Origin: Nocardia aurantiaca
Lineage (GTDB): Bacteria; Actinomycetota; Actinomycetes; Mycobacteriales; Mycobacteriaceae
Direction of reading: 5' to 3'
Length of the DNA stretch: 64,000 bases
Assembly: GCF_009708175.1 (NCBI RefSeq)
Contig: NZ_WMBB01000003.1
Coordinates: 248,001-312,000, forward strand
In this document: in pieces, positions 7,843 through 16,432 of the stretch
Layout: the number at the start of each line of letters is the position of its first letter
Position numbering within the stretch: the stretch's first letter is position 1
The notes under the pieces: model-generated
Seen by the model: only the letters and a program-made list of their open reading frames with translations
Told to the model about the DNA's origin: nothing
Databases searched by the model: none
Translations under genes and position numbers: made by a program

Positions 7843-9275
7843 CGCCCGGCCCGGCGGCCGAAGAACGAGCCCGCGCCGAGTTGGGTGCCACTCGCGTAGC
7901 CCTTGCCGTCCTGGGCGAGGGTCGAGGCGGTGGCGCCCGCCGCGTAGAGGCCGGGAATCGGTGATCCGTTGTCCCGCAGCACCTCCGAGTCGACCGAGGT
8001 GCGCAGGCCGCCGAGGGTGAAGCCCGCGTACAGCGCTTTGCCCAGGGTGAGGTCGAAGGCCGCCCACGGTCCGTGGTCCTGCGGCTCGAGCCATTCGGCC
8101 GCCTTGCGGAAGTCGGGATCCTCACCGCGGGCGGCATTCGCGTTGTAGCGGTCCAGCGTGGATTACAATGCCTCGTAGGGGATTCCGAGCGCGGAGGCCA
8201 TCTCCTCGACGGTCTCCCACCCGTCGATGAACGGCGCGAGCGGGAAGTTCGGCCGTTCCATGTGCTCGGAGTCCACGATCAGGTACGCGATCGCGCCCGG
8301 CTGATCCAGCACGAACGCGGAGGTGCGCGCGTGATACGAGTCCTCGGCGACGAAGCGTTCACCATTGCGGTTCACCACGATCCCGGTCAGCAATTTCGCC
8401 GGCGGGTACACGGGTGCGGTGACGAACGCCTGGTCCATCATGCAGGTCTCGCCACCGGCGGAGCGGCCCAGCCGGATGCCGAGCCCATCGTCGAACGGCG
8501 TTCCCAGCACGAACGGCTTCTCGGTCAGCCATGGCACGTGCTCGGCCACCATCTCCGAGTTCATGACGAACCCACCGGTGGCCAGCACCACCGACTTCGC
8601 CCGCACCGCACCGGTTTTCCCGAGGTTCTTCCAGCTCACGCCCACCACGGCGTCGTCGGCGTCGGCGATCAGGTTGGTCACGCCGGTCTCGTAGCGCACC
8701 TCGACGCCGAGCGCGGCGGCCCGCTTCACCAGCAGGTCGATGATCATGGCCGCGCCCTGCGTGTCGCCCGCCACCGGGACCTTGTGCCCGCGCGGCGCGG
8801 GAATCGCCTGATCCCGGTAGGGCCAGACCTTTTCGTTGCCGGTATACATCAGCCCCTGGGTGCCGGGCTGGATGACGGCCTTCTCCGGGTAGTAGCTGCG
8901 CTCGAATTCGAAACCCAGGCTCTCCAGCCAGTCGAAGTGCTCGACGCTACCGTCGCAGTAGGCGCGGATCTTCTCCGGTTCGGGATCGCGCGCCACCGCG
9001 AGCAGGTACTCGTACATCTGCTCGGCGGAATCCTCGTGACCGGTCGCCCGCTGCACGCCGGTGCCGCCGCCGAGGTAGAAATGTCCGCCGGCCAGTGCGG
9101 TGGTGCCGCCCGCGACACCGGCCCGCTCCAGCACCAGTACGCGGGCCCCGCGCGCCGCCGCCTCGACCGCCGCGCACCCACCCGCGATGCCGAATCCGGC
9201 GACGACCACGTCGACCTCATCGGACCAGTCGGTTATCGACCGCGCCGCAACGGTTTCCGGAATCCCAGTGCTCAC
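7818..9275 (-). pseudogene. FAD-dependent KstD/fumarate-reductase-like dehydrogenase interrupted by an in-frame TAA
   Basis: The frame opens with GTG 9275 and has an N-terminal Rossmann FAD motif (VDVVVAGFGIAGGCAAVEAA, residues about 20-39), then LERAGVAGGTTALAGGHFYLG and a second FAD-contact region. This is the architecture of 3-ketosteroid-dehydrogenase-like and fumarate-reductase flavoproteins. Codon 371 is TAA (8165-8163). The same frame then continues for 115 codons with good family sequence (STLDRYNANAARGEDPDF, then SPIPGLYAAGATASTLAQDG and GYASGTQLGAGSFFGRRAG), ending TGA 7820-7818. The second part holds the C-terminal FAD contact, so the truncated product is unlikely to work. CAA (Gln) to TAA is the simplest change. 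It overlaps the upstream VOC gene by 4 bases (GTGA). Confidence 0.85.
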
Positions 9276-9772
9276 TGCGCATCCTTCTTGATCTGCTCGA
9301 AGAACAGCCGCATGTTCGGCCCGATCTCGGCGAGTTCGATGAACGGCACGCCCGAGGCCGCTCCGTCGAGGTAGGCGAAACGCATCTGCCCGCCCATATC
9401 GCCCTGCTGTACCACCGGAATTCCCCGTGCCGCAGCATCTTTCAGGGCGGCCTCGAAGTCCGCGGGTTCCAGGCAGACGTGGTGCAGACCGGACCCGCCG
9501 CGTTCGAGGAATTCGGTGTAGATGGAACGGCCGCGCACCGGCTGGATGAGTTCGAGCTGGGTGTCGCCGCTGTAGGACAGCGAGATGTGCGCGGTGAAGT
9601 CGGCGGGCTCGCCGCGGTAGACGCAGGTCTGCGGCCCGAAGTGGACCTCGGGCATGCGCATCCACCCGCCCGCGCCCATGGTCGTCTTCAGGAACTGTTC
9701 ACCGGCCGCGATGTCCTCGACCACCCAGGCGATCTGGGTGACCGGGCCGCCGGCCACACTCGTGCTGTCCAC
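9272..9772 (-). CDS. VOC-superfamily (glyoxalase-fold) protein
   Basis: 166 residues beginning GTG 9772. Two beta-alpha-beta-beta-beta units are recognisable: PVTQIAWVVEDIAAGEQFL (residues about 10-28) and GLHHVCLEPADFEAALKDA (residues about 95-113), with metal-ligand type positions HHV and ELAEIG near the end. Resembles methylmalonyl-CoA-epimerase-like or ring-cleavage-like VOC proteins. Its stop overlaps the start of the FAD-dehydrogenase gene (GTGA), so the two are translationally coupled and probably act on a common, perhaps steroid-like, substrate. The coupling is seen; the substrate is a guess. Confidence 0.85.
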   Translation of the reverse strand: MDSTSVAGGPVTQIAWVVEDIAAGEQFLKTTMGAGGWMRMPEVHFGPQTCVYRGEPADFTAHISLSYSGDTQLELIQPVRGRSIYTEFLERGGSGLHHVCLEPADFEAALKDAAARGIPVVQQGDMGGQMRFAYLDGAASGVPFIELAEIGPNMRLFFEQIKKDAQ

Positions 9773-9809
9773 CCCGGCAGTTAATCACAATCGCTTAAAT
9801 TGGCAAGGG

Positions 9810-10469
9810 CTATTCGACGTCCAGATCCGGTTCGGTCGGCGCCGTCCACCCCTTGTTGCTCAGGCCGTAGAACGTCGAGACCAGCAAATACAGCACCAGA
9901 GCCGTTATCGGGGAGAAGAATCCGACGCCGACGCACGCCGCGTAGACCAGAATCCCCGGCCAGGCCCGCCAGCTCTCACGACGTGCGTAATCCGCGCCCA
10001 GACCGGGCTTCAGCATCTCCGGCCGCTTCGCCAGCCGCCACCACATGGGGGCCCACGGCACGGTCATCATCACCCCGACGATCCCGTACAGCGCCACCGC
10101 CACCACGGCGTCCCGACGCGTGCCGTTCACCAGATTGTCGGCCACCACGATCGTCGGAAAGGGCACCAGCGAAATCCCCAGCAGCAGCATCAGATTCCAC
10201 CACCGCAGCACATGATCGATGCGCCGCAGCCGCCCGAAAAAGGTGTGGTGATTCATCCATACGACGCCGATCGTCATGAAGGACGCCAGATACGCCACAT
10301 ACGACGGCCAGATATGCCCCAGGGCCCGCAGCAGATGCCCGGGCTCATGCTCGGGCACCCGGATATCCAAAATCAACAGGGTGATGGCAATCGCCATCAC
10401 CCCGTCGCTGAACGCCTCGACCCGTGCCGTTCCCGTCAGTGTGCCGTTCGGAACCGGCCCCTCACTCAT
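9810..10469 (-). CDS. TMEM175-type (DUF1211) potassium channel-like membrane protein
   Basis: 219 residues with about six TM segments. The first helix contains the family signature RVEAFSDGVMAIAITLL (residues about 16-32; RxxxFSD motif), which lines the pore in TMEM175 proteins. Bacterial members form tetrameric potassium-leak channels. The start overlaps the end of the upstream VC0807-like gene by 8 bases, so the two are translated as an operon. Confidence 0.85.
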   Translation of the reverse strand: MSEGPVPNGTLTGTARVEAFSDGVMAIAITLLILDIRVPEHEPGHLLRALGHIWPSYVAYLASFMTIGVVWMNHHTFFGRLRRIDHVLRWWNLMLLLGISLVPFPTIVVADNLVNGTRRDAVVAVALYGIVGVMMTVPWAPMWWRLAKRPEMLKPGLGADYARRESWRAWPGILVYAACVGVGFFSPITALVLYLLVSTFYGLSNKGWTAPTEPDLDVE

Positions 10470-11148
10470 GAACCGAAGCGTAGCCAGGTTCCGCGATCGA
10501 TTCAGTTCGCTTGACCCGCTTGATGGTTCGAATCGTGACGGCCATCAGCACCACGGTGATACCGACCATGAGCACACTGGACAGCCACGCCATGGTGTGG
10601 ATGGGCAGCCGGTAGGCGAGCACCACCCGCAGCACGGACTCACCGATCAGTCCCACGCCCCACATTCCGGCGATTCGGTTGTGCAGACGACGCACCAGCG
10701 GATCGGTGCGGAACCTCAGTTCCATCTCCGCCAGCTTCGCCGGCGAGTTCGCGAAGGCCTTGCGCGCCGCCACATAGGTCAGTGGCTTGCCCAGCGGGAC
10801 GCTCACCCCGAACGCCAGGCCGATGACAGCGGTGGTGAGCGAATCTCGCACGATCATCATCCGGGCATCGCCACTGATCAGCGAGCTGACAATGCCGAAG
10901 ACGAAGCCGGCCAGGATGAGCGCGGCCATGGCGTCGACGCGCCGGACCCGGATCACCTCGACGAGGACCAGGACACCGGAGAACACCGCACCCGCCAACA
11001 GCGCCAGGAAATCGGAATACCCGGCCCAATGCAGGATGTAGTACGCGGCGAGCGGCACCGCGATATCGCGGGCGGTCGGCGCGAGCACGCGCAGCAGGCT
11101 CAGCCGGTCCTGCGACCGGGGGGCGCTGACAGTGGCGGTATCGGCCAT
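10462..11148 (-). CDS. VC0807-type integral membrane protein
   Basis: 228 residues with five to six TM helices and a basic C-terminal tail (TIRTIKRVKRTES). The pattern DIAVPLAAYYILHWAGYSDFLALLAG at the start (a long hydrophobic pair) and the arginine-rich loop VIRVRRVD are like VC0807-family proteins of unknown function. ATG 11148 is chosen because AGGAGTTCC lies just upstream. It overlaps the following TMEM175-like gene by 8 bases. Confidence 0.7.
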   Translation of the reverse strand: MADTATVSAPRSQDRLSLLRVLAPTARDIAVPLAAYYILHWAGYSDFLALLAGAVFSGVLVLVEVIRVRRVDAMAALILAGFVFGIVSSLISGDARMMIVRDSLTTAVIGLAFGVSVPLGKPLTYVAARKAFANSPAKLAEMELRFRTDPLVRRLHNRIAGMWGVGLIGESVLRVVLAYRLPIHTMAWLSSVLMVGITVVLMAVTIRTIKRVKRTESIAEPGYASVHE

Positions 11149-11430
11149 GATCGGAACTCCTGTAATCGGTTTCTGCGCTACAGGAATGACGCTACGGTCG
11201 CCCGCACCGCGCCGAATCTGCCAACCATCACCCCCCGGGCATGACAATCGTCATGCCGGATCCGCGCGGCCCTCGGACACCGGAGTCGACGCCTCCACCG
11301 CCAGTAGAGTGGATTCGATCTCGATGACACAACAACTCGACGACGAGCCGGGGTTGCTCTTGCGATGAGTTTCCGGGGGCCGCATCGTCTGCATTCCCGG
11401 GGGACCGAATACCGATTCGAGGAGTTGATC

Positions 11431-12222
11431 ATGGACTACGCAACGCAGCCGGGCGATCCGGTCTGGACCGATCTCTTCACCACCGATACCGACGGCGCGA
11501 TCGCCTTCTACGGCGAATTGTTCGGCTGGACCGCGGATATCGCACCCGAGCACGGCGACTACATCACCTTCCGCAAGGACGGCCGGGCCGTCGCGGGCGG
11601 CATGCGCAATGACGGGAACAGCGGGCCCGATCAATGGACCGTCTACCTGGCCAGCCCGGACGCGGAGGCGACCGCCGCGGCGGTGATGGCGGCGGGCGGT
11701 ATGACCGCGGTGCCGGTCACGGCGGTCGGCGATGTCGGAAGGTTCGGCGTGTTCGGGGACAACGGCGGGGTCGGCATCGGTGTCTGGGAGGCAGGCACCA
11801 TGGCCGGCTTCGAGCAGCGTGGTGTGGTGGGCGATGGGCACTGGGAGGGGCACGTGGGAGCGCCCTCGTGGTTCGAGTTGCATACCCGCGGCTACGACGA
11901 CGCGCTGACGTTCTACCGCGAGGCGTTCGGCTGGAAGGATCCGTTCACCATTGCCGACACTCCCGAATTCCGGTACACCACAATCCATTCCGTCACCCCG
12001 ATGCTGGGCGGCGTGATGGACTCGACCAGCTTCCTGCCGCCGGGCGTGCCGGGGTACTGGACCGTCTACTTCGGGGTCGAGGATGTCGATCTCAGCGTGC
12101 GCAAGGTGGCCGAGCTGGGTGGCACCGTGGTGCGGCCGCCGGAGGACACCCCGTACGGCCGGCTCGCGGCGGTGGCCGATGCCACCGGTGCGCGATTCAG
12201 CCTGGGCGGCAACAAGTCCTGA
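11431..12222 (+). CDS. Two-domain VOC/glyoxalase-like protein
   Basis: 263 residues comprising two tandem VOC units: residues about 8-125 (GDPVWTDLFTTDTDGAIAFY, FYGELFGW) and 140-262 (GAPSWFELHTRGYDDALTFY, YREAFGW). The repeated D/E-xxxAxxFYxxxFGW pattern is typical of the 27-kDa antigen-like family in actinobacteria, often annotated as hydroxylase or bleomycin-resistance-like. No substrate can be assigned. GGAGT at 11421-11425 decides the ATG at 11431. Confidence 0.85.
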   Translation: MDYATQPGDPVWTDLFTTDTDGAIAFYGELFGWTADIAPEHGDYITFRKDGRAVAGGMRNDGNSGPDQWTVYLASPDAEATAAAVMAAGGMTAVPVTAVGDVGRFGVFGDNGGVGIGVWEAGTMAGFEQRGVVGDGHWEGHVGAPSWFELHTRGYDDALTFYREAFGWKDPFTIADTPEFRYTTIHSVTPMLGGVMDSTSFLPPGVPGYWTVYFGVEDVDLSVRKVAELGGTVVRPPEDTPYGRLAAVADATGARFSLGGNKS

Positions 12223-12246
12223 CGAACGGACGACACGGCGAAGAGT

Positions 12247-12582
12247 TCAGCTTCCTCGATAGGTGGAATAGGCGAAGGGGCTCATGAGCAGGGGCACGTG
12301 GTAGTGCTCGCCCGCCTCCCCGGCGACCTTGAAGCTAATGGAGACCGACGGGTAGAAGTAGGTCTGATTCGTTGCGGCGGCATAGCTTTCGATGTCGAAG
12401 GTGAGGCGGTAGACACCGGCCTCGAGCCCCTCGGGGCCGAGATCGCGGACCCGGCCGTCGTCATCGGTCTTGCCCGCGGCCAGCACCCGCAGCTCCGGGC
12501 CGACCTGCTCCAGCCGCACCTCGACGCCGGCCGCGGGCTTGCCCAGCGCGGAGTCCAGGATGTGCGTCGTAATGGTGCTCAC
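12247..12582 (-). CDS. uraH: 5-hydroxyisourate hydrolase
   Basis: 111 residues from GTG 12582. The transthyretin-like fold is marked by the start ITTHILDSALGKPAAGV (catalytic His in THILD) and the C-terminal signature YSTYRGS, with HYHVPLLMSPFAYSTYRGS at the end. It hydrolyses 5-hydroxyisourate to OHCU in urate breakdown. The start codon overlaps the uraD stop by 4 bases (GTGA), so both are made together. Urate oxidase itself is not in the window. Confidence 0.95.
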   Translation of the reverse strand: MSTITTHILDSALGKPAAGVEVRLEQVGPELRVLAAGKTDDDGRVRDLGPEGLEAGVYRLTFDIESYAAATNQTYFYPSVSISFKVAGEAGEHYHVPLLMSPFAYSTYRGS

Positions 12583-13076
12583 TGCTCGAACACCTTTCGC
12601 AGTCGCAGAACCGCGATCTTGCGCAGCTCCTCGGCCACCACGGCCGCCTCGGTGGCGTCGTCGTTGCCGAGGCGCTGGTACAGGCTCGCCAGAATTCGCT
12701 CGGCCGACAGCCCGGTGGCGCAGATCAGGAAGACCCGGCCGAAACGCTGCTCGTAGGCGCGGTTGCCGTCCAGCAACTGCGCGGCGATGGCCGCGTCCTG
12801 GCCGACTCCGGCCTGCTCCTGTCGCGACCACGCGGAGCCGGTGTCGACGCCGGACACCCGCTCGCCGATGCGGGGGTGCGCGGCCAGCGCGCGGTCCACG
12901 TCCGCGGCGTCCAGGGCGCCGGCGAGCTCGGCGGCCCGGGCGAGCACACTGTCGATATCGGCATAGGGCCTGGCCGCCAGCACGGCGTCGGCCCAGGCGG
13001 GCACATCACAGCAGGTCAGCAGGTCCGGCCGGAGTTGTTCACCGGCTGTCGTATTGAATTCGCTCAACGTCACCAT
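12579..13076 (-). CDS. uraD: OHCU decarboxylase
   Basis: 165 residues from ATG 13076, preceded by GGAGGTAGC. The all-helical fold is recognised by the catalytic AHPRIGE motif (residues about 68-74) and the C-terminal FGRVFLICATGLSAERIL block with LGNDDATE. It converts 2-oxo-4-hydroxy-4-carboxy-5-ureidoimidazoline to S-allantoin, the step after UraH. Coupled to uraH by a 4-base overlap; gene order uraD-uraH on the minus strand. Confidence 0.95.
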   Translation of the reverse strand: MVTLSEFNTTAGEQLRPDLLTCCDVPAWADAVLAARPYADIDSVLARAAELAGALDAADVDRALAAHPRIGERVSGVDTGSAWSRQEQAGVGQDAAIAAQLLDGNRAYEQRFGRVFLICATGLSAERILASLYQRLGNDDATEAAVVAEELRKIAVLRLRKVFEQ

Positions 13077-13131
13077 CGGCGCTACCTCCCTCGGATGGCG
13101 GAAGGGTGATCCCGCCACTCGAAAACTAGTG

Positions 13132-13374
13132 TCACGGGCCGCAACAGCTCGTCAACATCTTGTTGAAGATATACAGAGTCCGGCCGCCTGACCGGTGGAT
13201 CCAGGCGTGCTCACGGTTGGGGCGGTTGTGGACGGTGAAGCCGCTGACGCCCGGCGCCGCGGCCACGGTCTCGGCGTACCGGTCGCCGCGGCCCTGTCCG
13301 ACGACCTCCAGTACGGTATGGCCCCCAATCTCTCCCCGTAGACCCCATCGTCGAACTCCGCCCACAAACCCCAC
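13132..13374 (-). CDS. Possible small protein, unrecognised
   Basis: An 80-codon frame between uraD and the divergent secreted-protein gene. Its C-terminal part (VSGFTVHNRPNREHAWIHRS) has ordinary amino-acid usage, but no ribosome binding site or family match is visible. It may be a remnant or chance frame. Confidence 0.2.
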   Translation of the reverse strand: MGFVGGVRRWGLRGEIGGHTVLEVVGQGRGDRYAETVAAAPGVSGFTVHNRPNREHAWIHRSGGRTLYIFNKMLTSCCGP

Positions 13375-13450
13375 GGTCGGGATCGATCCGAAGGCGTTCC
13401 GGTTTCGAATCTCGATGCGAAGTCATTGTCGTTTCGGAATGAGGTTCTCT

Positions 13451-14053
13451 ATGGGCACAATCCAGCCCACCAGATCGGTTCGTCCCCTGTGTCGGCGTGC
13501 CGCCCGGTTCGCCGTCGCGGGGGCTCTTCCACTCTCACTCGTTCTTCTGGGAGTGACACCCGCGTCAGCCGAGGACGCACCGCCCGCGGCCACCCAGCCG
13601 ACCACGGATATTCCAGACTCGGCGATTCACATCGGCACTCTCCGGCTCGACCAGCCTTTCTTCCTGACCCCCGACCAGACACAGCAGATCAATGCCGCCA
13701 CCATGGGCGCGGAAACCGCGCTGGCGCAGTCGCTCGAAGCGGCGGGGCTCGACCACGCCCGCGCCACCAGCGTCTCGAAGGCCGTCCTTGGTGACGCGAC
13801 GATCGGCGCGGCAGCCGGAGCCGCCCTGGCCAGCCCGATCGCCTGGACCGGTGCGCTGATCGGAGTCGTCTCGGGTCTGATCGCCGGACTTCCCTTCGCC
13901 CCGATCGGCCTGGTGGTCGTTCCGGTCATCAGCTCGGCCATCGGCTACGCCGTGATCGCGGCGCCCTTCGCCGCCCTGGGCGCGGGGATCGGAGCCGCGG
14001 TCGGCGCGGCGGACGGTCTCCTCAACCCGGCCCCGACGGCCCAGCCCGGCTGA
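13451..14053 (+). CDS. Secreted Ala/Gly-rich protein (paralogue of the 57.6-kb gene)
   Basis: 200 residues. A Sec signal peptide is clear: basic start, then FAVAGALPLSLVLLGVTPASA with cleavage after ASA-E (residue about 39). The mature part has a helical segment (ITPDQ-like FLTPDQTQQINAATMGAET) and a long hydrophobic Gly/Ala region (GAAAGAALASPIAWTGALIG, then GLPFAPIGLVVVPVIS). The C-terminal arrangement resembles that of the secreted protein at 57627-58349. GAGG six bases before 13451 fixes the start; ATG 13439 is in frame. Function unknown. Confidence 0.8.
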   Translation: MGTIQPTRSVRPLCRRAARFAVAGALPLSLVLLGVTPASAEDAPPAATQPTTDIPDSAIHIGTLRLDQPFFLTPDQTQQINAATMGAETALAQSLEAAGLDHARATSVSKAVLGDATIGAAAGAALASPIAWTGALIGVVSGLIAGLPFAPIGLVVVPVISSAIGYAVIAAPFAALGAGIGAAVGAADGLLNPAPTAQPG

Positions 14054-14056
14054 GCC

Positions 14057-14479
14057 CTAGTGAGACACCACTAGTTCCAGCAGCGCGTAGAGCTCGCGCT
14101 GCTGTTCGGCGTCGAGTACGGCCAACGCGGGTACCGAGCCGAAGACCTGCTCCTCCAGCTGCACGCGGAGCGCCTCGCCCGCCGGTGTGAGTGTCACCAG
14201 GCGGGCGCGGCGGTCGGCCGGGTGAATCTGCTTCTGCACCAAGCCCTGTGATTCGAGCCGGTCAACGGAGGTGGCCGTGTTGGACAGGTCTGCCCCGAGC
14301 CGTGCGGACAGTTCCTTGAGTGTCAGCGGCTCCGCGAGGTGCCCGAGCGCCTTGGCCTGCACCGGGGTGACTCCGAGCCTGGTTGTGTTGACCGCGAAAT
14401 GGTTTCGCACCAGTGCTACCGCACGTTGCAGCACATCGACCAGTTCCGCGGTGGTGGGCTGGCGCTGCTCGTCGATCAT
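14057..14479 (-). CDS. MarR-family repressor
   Basis: 140 residues with the MarR winged helix: LTLKELSARLGADLSNTATS (recognition region, residues about 52-71), then VDRLESQGLV and the wing HPADRRARLVTLTPAG. Divergent from an MFS exporter gene over 102 bp that hold two copies of an 18-bp inverted repeat, so it almost certainly represses the exporter and itself, being relieved by a small-molecule ligand. Ends three bases after the upstream convergent gene. Confidence 0.93.
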   Translation of the reverse strand: MIDEQRQPTTAELVDVLQRAVALVRNHFAVNTTRLGVTPVQAKALGHLAEPLTLKELSARLGADLSNTATSVDRLESQGLVQKQIHPADRRARLVTLTPAGEALRVQLEEQVFGSVPALAVLDAEQQRELYALLELVVSH

Positions 14480-14506
14480 CCGCCCACCCTATCGGCCCTA
14501 TTGAAA

Positions 14507-14524
14507 TTAGTGGTTGACCACCAA
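14507..14524. promoter_or_regulatory. MarR operator candidate, copy 1
   Basis: TTAGTGGTTGACCACCAA, an inverted repeat with half-sites TGGT/ACCA, lies 28 bases before the marR start. It matches copy 2 at all but two central bases. Confidence 0.8.
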
Positions 14525-14550
14525 CAGCTTTGGACGCACACTCTCATTCA

Positions 14551-14568
14551 TTAGTGGTACACCACCAA
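14551..14568. promoter_or_regulatory. MarR operator candidate, copy 2
   Basis: TTAGTGGTACACCACCAA ends 13 bases before the MFS start codon. The two copies start 44 bp apart, roughly four helical turns, so dimers would bind on nearly the same DNA face. Confidence 0.8.
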
Positions 14569-14581
14569 TAAATGGAGAGTA

Positions 14582-16021
14582 ATGACACCCGCACCACCCG
14601 AGGCAAACCGGGCCACCCTGCGCTACCTGACCCTGGGCCTGCTCTGCTCGGTCCAGATGATGCTCAATCTCGACGACACCATCGTGAATGTCGCCCTTCC
14701 CACCATCCAGCGACATCTGCATATGTCCGAAACGGACCTCACCTGGATCATCAATGCCTACCTGCTGCTATTCGGCGGTTTCCTGCTGGTCGGGGGACGC
14801 AGCGCGGACCTGTTCGGCGGCAAGCACGTCTTCCTGATCGGCGTGACCGTCTTCGGCCTGTCGTCGCTGGCCACCGGTCTGGCCCAGAACTCGGCCATCC
14901 TCATCGCAAGCCGGGCGGGTCAGGGGATCGGCGGGGCCTTCGCCAGTCCCGCCGCGCTCAGCATTGTCGCGACCCTCTTCACCGACCCGCGCGAACGCAG
15001 TCGCGCCCTGGGCATTTGGGCCGGGCTGGGCGGGCTCGCGGCAACCCTCGGAGTGGTCCTCTCGGGTGTCATGACCGAATATGCCGGGTGGCGTTGGTGT
15101 TTCCTCATCAATGTGCCGGTTGCGGTCCTAGCCCTCGTCCTGGCGCACCGGCTGCTCCCCGACCGCCGTGCGGCCCGTACCGGCATCCGCCTCGACGGCC
15201 TCAGCGCGGCCCTGATCACCAGCGCGATCGCCGCCCTCGACCTCGGCCTCATCGACAGCGGTCACTCCTCCGGCCTCGCCACCGCCGCCCGGATCGCCCT
15301 GGGTCTGACCCTGCTGGCCGCATTCCTTCTGCGCGCCGGGCGTTCCCGTGTCCCGATGATTCCCCTCAGCTTCTTCCGCGACCGCGACCGCGCCGTCGCC
15401 AACACCGCGAACATCCTCTTCTGCTCGGCCATCCTGTCGATGCTGTTCTTCCTGACCCTGCACCTCCAACAGGTCCTCCACTTCACTCCCCTCCGGACCG
15501 GCCTGGCCTGGCTCCCCTTCTGCGCCTTGGTCATAGCCGGTTTTGCCACCGCCGCCGCCCTCGTCCCCAACCTCGGCGTCCGCCCGATCCTGGTCGCCGC
15601 CATGGCCTCCGGCGCCGTCGGCATGCTGCTGCTCTCCCGAGTCCCCGCCACCGCCCACTACCCCGCCCTCCTCCCCGGCATGCTCACCGCCGGCTTCGGC
15701 ATGGGACTCGGTTTCGTCTCCATCACCATCGCCGCCGTAGGCGAGACCCATGCCGATATCACCGGTCTGGCCTCCGGCTTCGTCACGACCACCCAGCAAC
15801 TGGGCGGCGCACTGGGCCTGGGCGTCCTGAGCACCATCGCACTCCACCACCGCAGCACCCAACTCGCCGCGGGCGCCTCCCCCGAGCAGGCCCTGACTCA
15901 GGGCTTCCAACTCACCTACCTGATCAGCGCCGTAATCCTCACCCTCACAGCACTTCTCACCGCCGTCGGCATCACCGCCACGACCGGCGCCACCCGCCCG
16001 GACCCACTACCCGTCTCCTGA
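14582..16021 (+). CDS. MFS exporter, DHA2 (14-TM) family
   Basis: 479 residues with about 14 TM helices. TM1 pattern NLDDTIVNVALPTIQ, loop 2-3 motif LVGGRSADLFGGKHVF, and the TM5 antiporter region GGLAATLGVVLSGVMTEY are present. The start ATG 14582 follows GGAGAG closely. It is divergent from marR and its start abuts the second MarR operator copy, so induction by a toxic compound is likely. Substrate unknown. Confidence 0.92.
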   Translation: MTPAPPEANRATLRYLTLGLLCSVQMMLNLDDTIVNVALPTIQRHLHMSETDLTWIINAYLLLFGGFLLVGGRSADLFGGKHVFLIGVTVFGLSSLATGLAQNSAILIASRAGQGIGGAFASPAALSIVATLFTDPRERSRALGIWAGLGGLAATLGVVLSGVMTEYAGWRWCFLINVPVAVLALVLAHRLLPDRRAARTGIRLDGLSAALITSAIAALDLGLIDSGHSSGLATAARIALGLTLLAAFLLRAGRSRVPMIPLSFFRDRDRAVANTANILFCSAILSMLFFLTLHLQQVLHFTPLRTGLAWLPFCALVIAGFATAAALVPNLGVRPILVAAMASGAVGMLLLSRVPATAHYPALLPGMLTAGFGMGLGFVSITIAAVGETHADITGLASGFVTTTQQLGGALGLGVLSTIALHHRSTQLAAGASPEQALTQGFQLTYLISAVILTLTALLTAVGITATTGATRPDPLPVS

Positions 16022-16032
16022 CCGAGAAACCA

Positions 16033-16061
16033 GATCCCGGGCTCCAATGGAGTCCGGGATC
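16033..16061 (+). terminator. Hairpin terminator after the MFS exporter
   Basis: A 13-bp stem (16033-16045 with 16048-16060/61, one G-U pair) closes a very short loop 11 bases after the stop codon. Confidence 0.75.
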
Positions 16062-16251
16062 ATCGGTCTTCCCCGAGCCGCGGCCAGCGCACCCGGGCAC
16101 GATCCAAGGCCAGTTGCGTCTGGGCCCCACCATCAGCCCGGTACCCGACAACTCAATCTCCATCGGCGCCGCCATCGCAACCCTGCTCGCCCCGACCGCC
16201 CACCAACCCTCCCCTGTGGCGGCGGATACTCACCAACCTCGCCGCAAAAGA

Positions 16252-16286
16252 AAACCGGGCAGTGGGTACCACCCACTGCCCGGTTT
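16252..16286. terminator. Bidirectional-type hairpin
   Basis: A near-perfect 16-bp stem with a 3-nt loop lies between the MFS gene and a minus-strand small gene ending at 16301. On the minus strand it is followed by TTTTCTTTT, so it is a good terminator for that small gene. Confidence 0.8.
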
Positions 16287-16300
16287 GCCAGACCGCCGCC

Positions 16301-16432
16301 TCAGCTCTTATCCGGGCCGGTCCTCCGACGGATCGCAGCCATGTTCATGATTGCGGCACCGAGTGTCGCTGTAGCGGCAACGAGATTGAGGCCAGCGGCC
16401 GTCACCATCAGATATGCAGTAGCTTCCTGCAT
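16301..16432 (-). CDS. 43-residue single-TM peptide
   Basis: A small gene with a strong AGGGAG seven bases before ATG 16432. The product MQEATAYLMVTAAGLNLVAA continues as a hydrophobic segment of about 30 residues and ends with a basic tail (AIRRRTGPDKS), so it is a one-pass membrane peptide. A T-rich terminator follows 15 bases after the stop. It is divergent from the large STAND gene. No family recognised; a toxin, leader or small membrane component are all possible. Confidence 0.6.
   Translation of the reverse strand: MQEATAYLMVTAAGLNLVAATATLGAAIMNMAAIRRRTGPDKS

Noticed and set aside
14057..14074. Third MarR operator at the end of marR
   Set aside because: CTAGTG and CACTAG arms resemble the operators in part only, and the site spans the stop codon with no promoter nearby.
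14920..15910. Long minus-strand frames opposite the MFS exporter
   Set aside because: Gly/Asp- and Arg-rich composition and perfect overlap with a well-supported gene show these are antisense shadows.
16252..16286. CRISPR-like palindromic repeats near the STAND gene
   Set aside because: The hairpins at 16033 and 16252 are single, different sequences adjacent to gene ends, so they are terminators, and no spaced repeats occur in the window.
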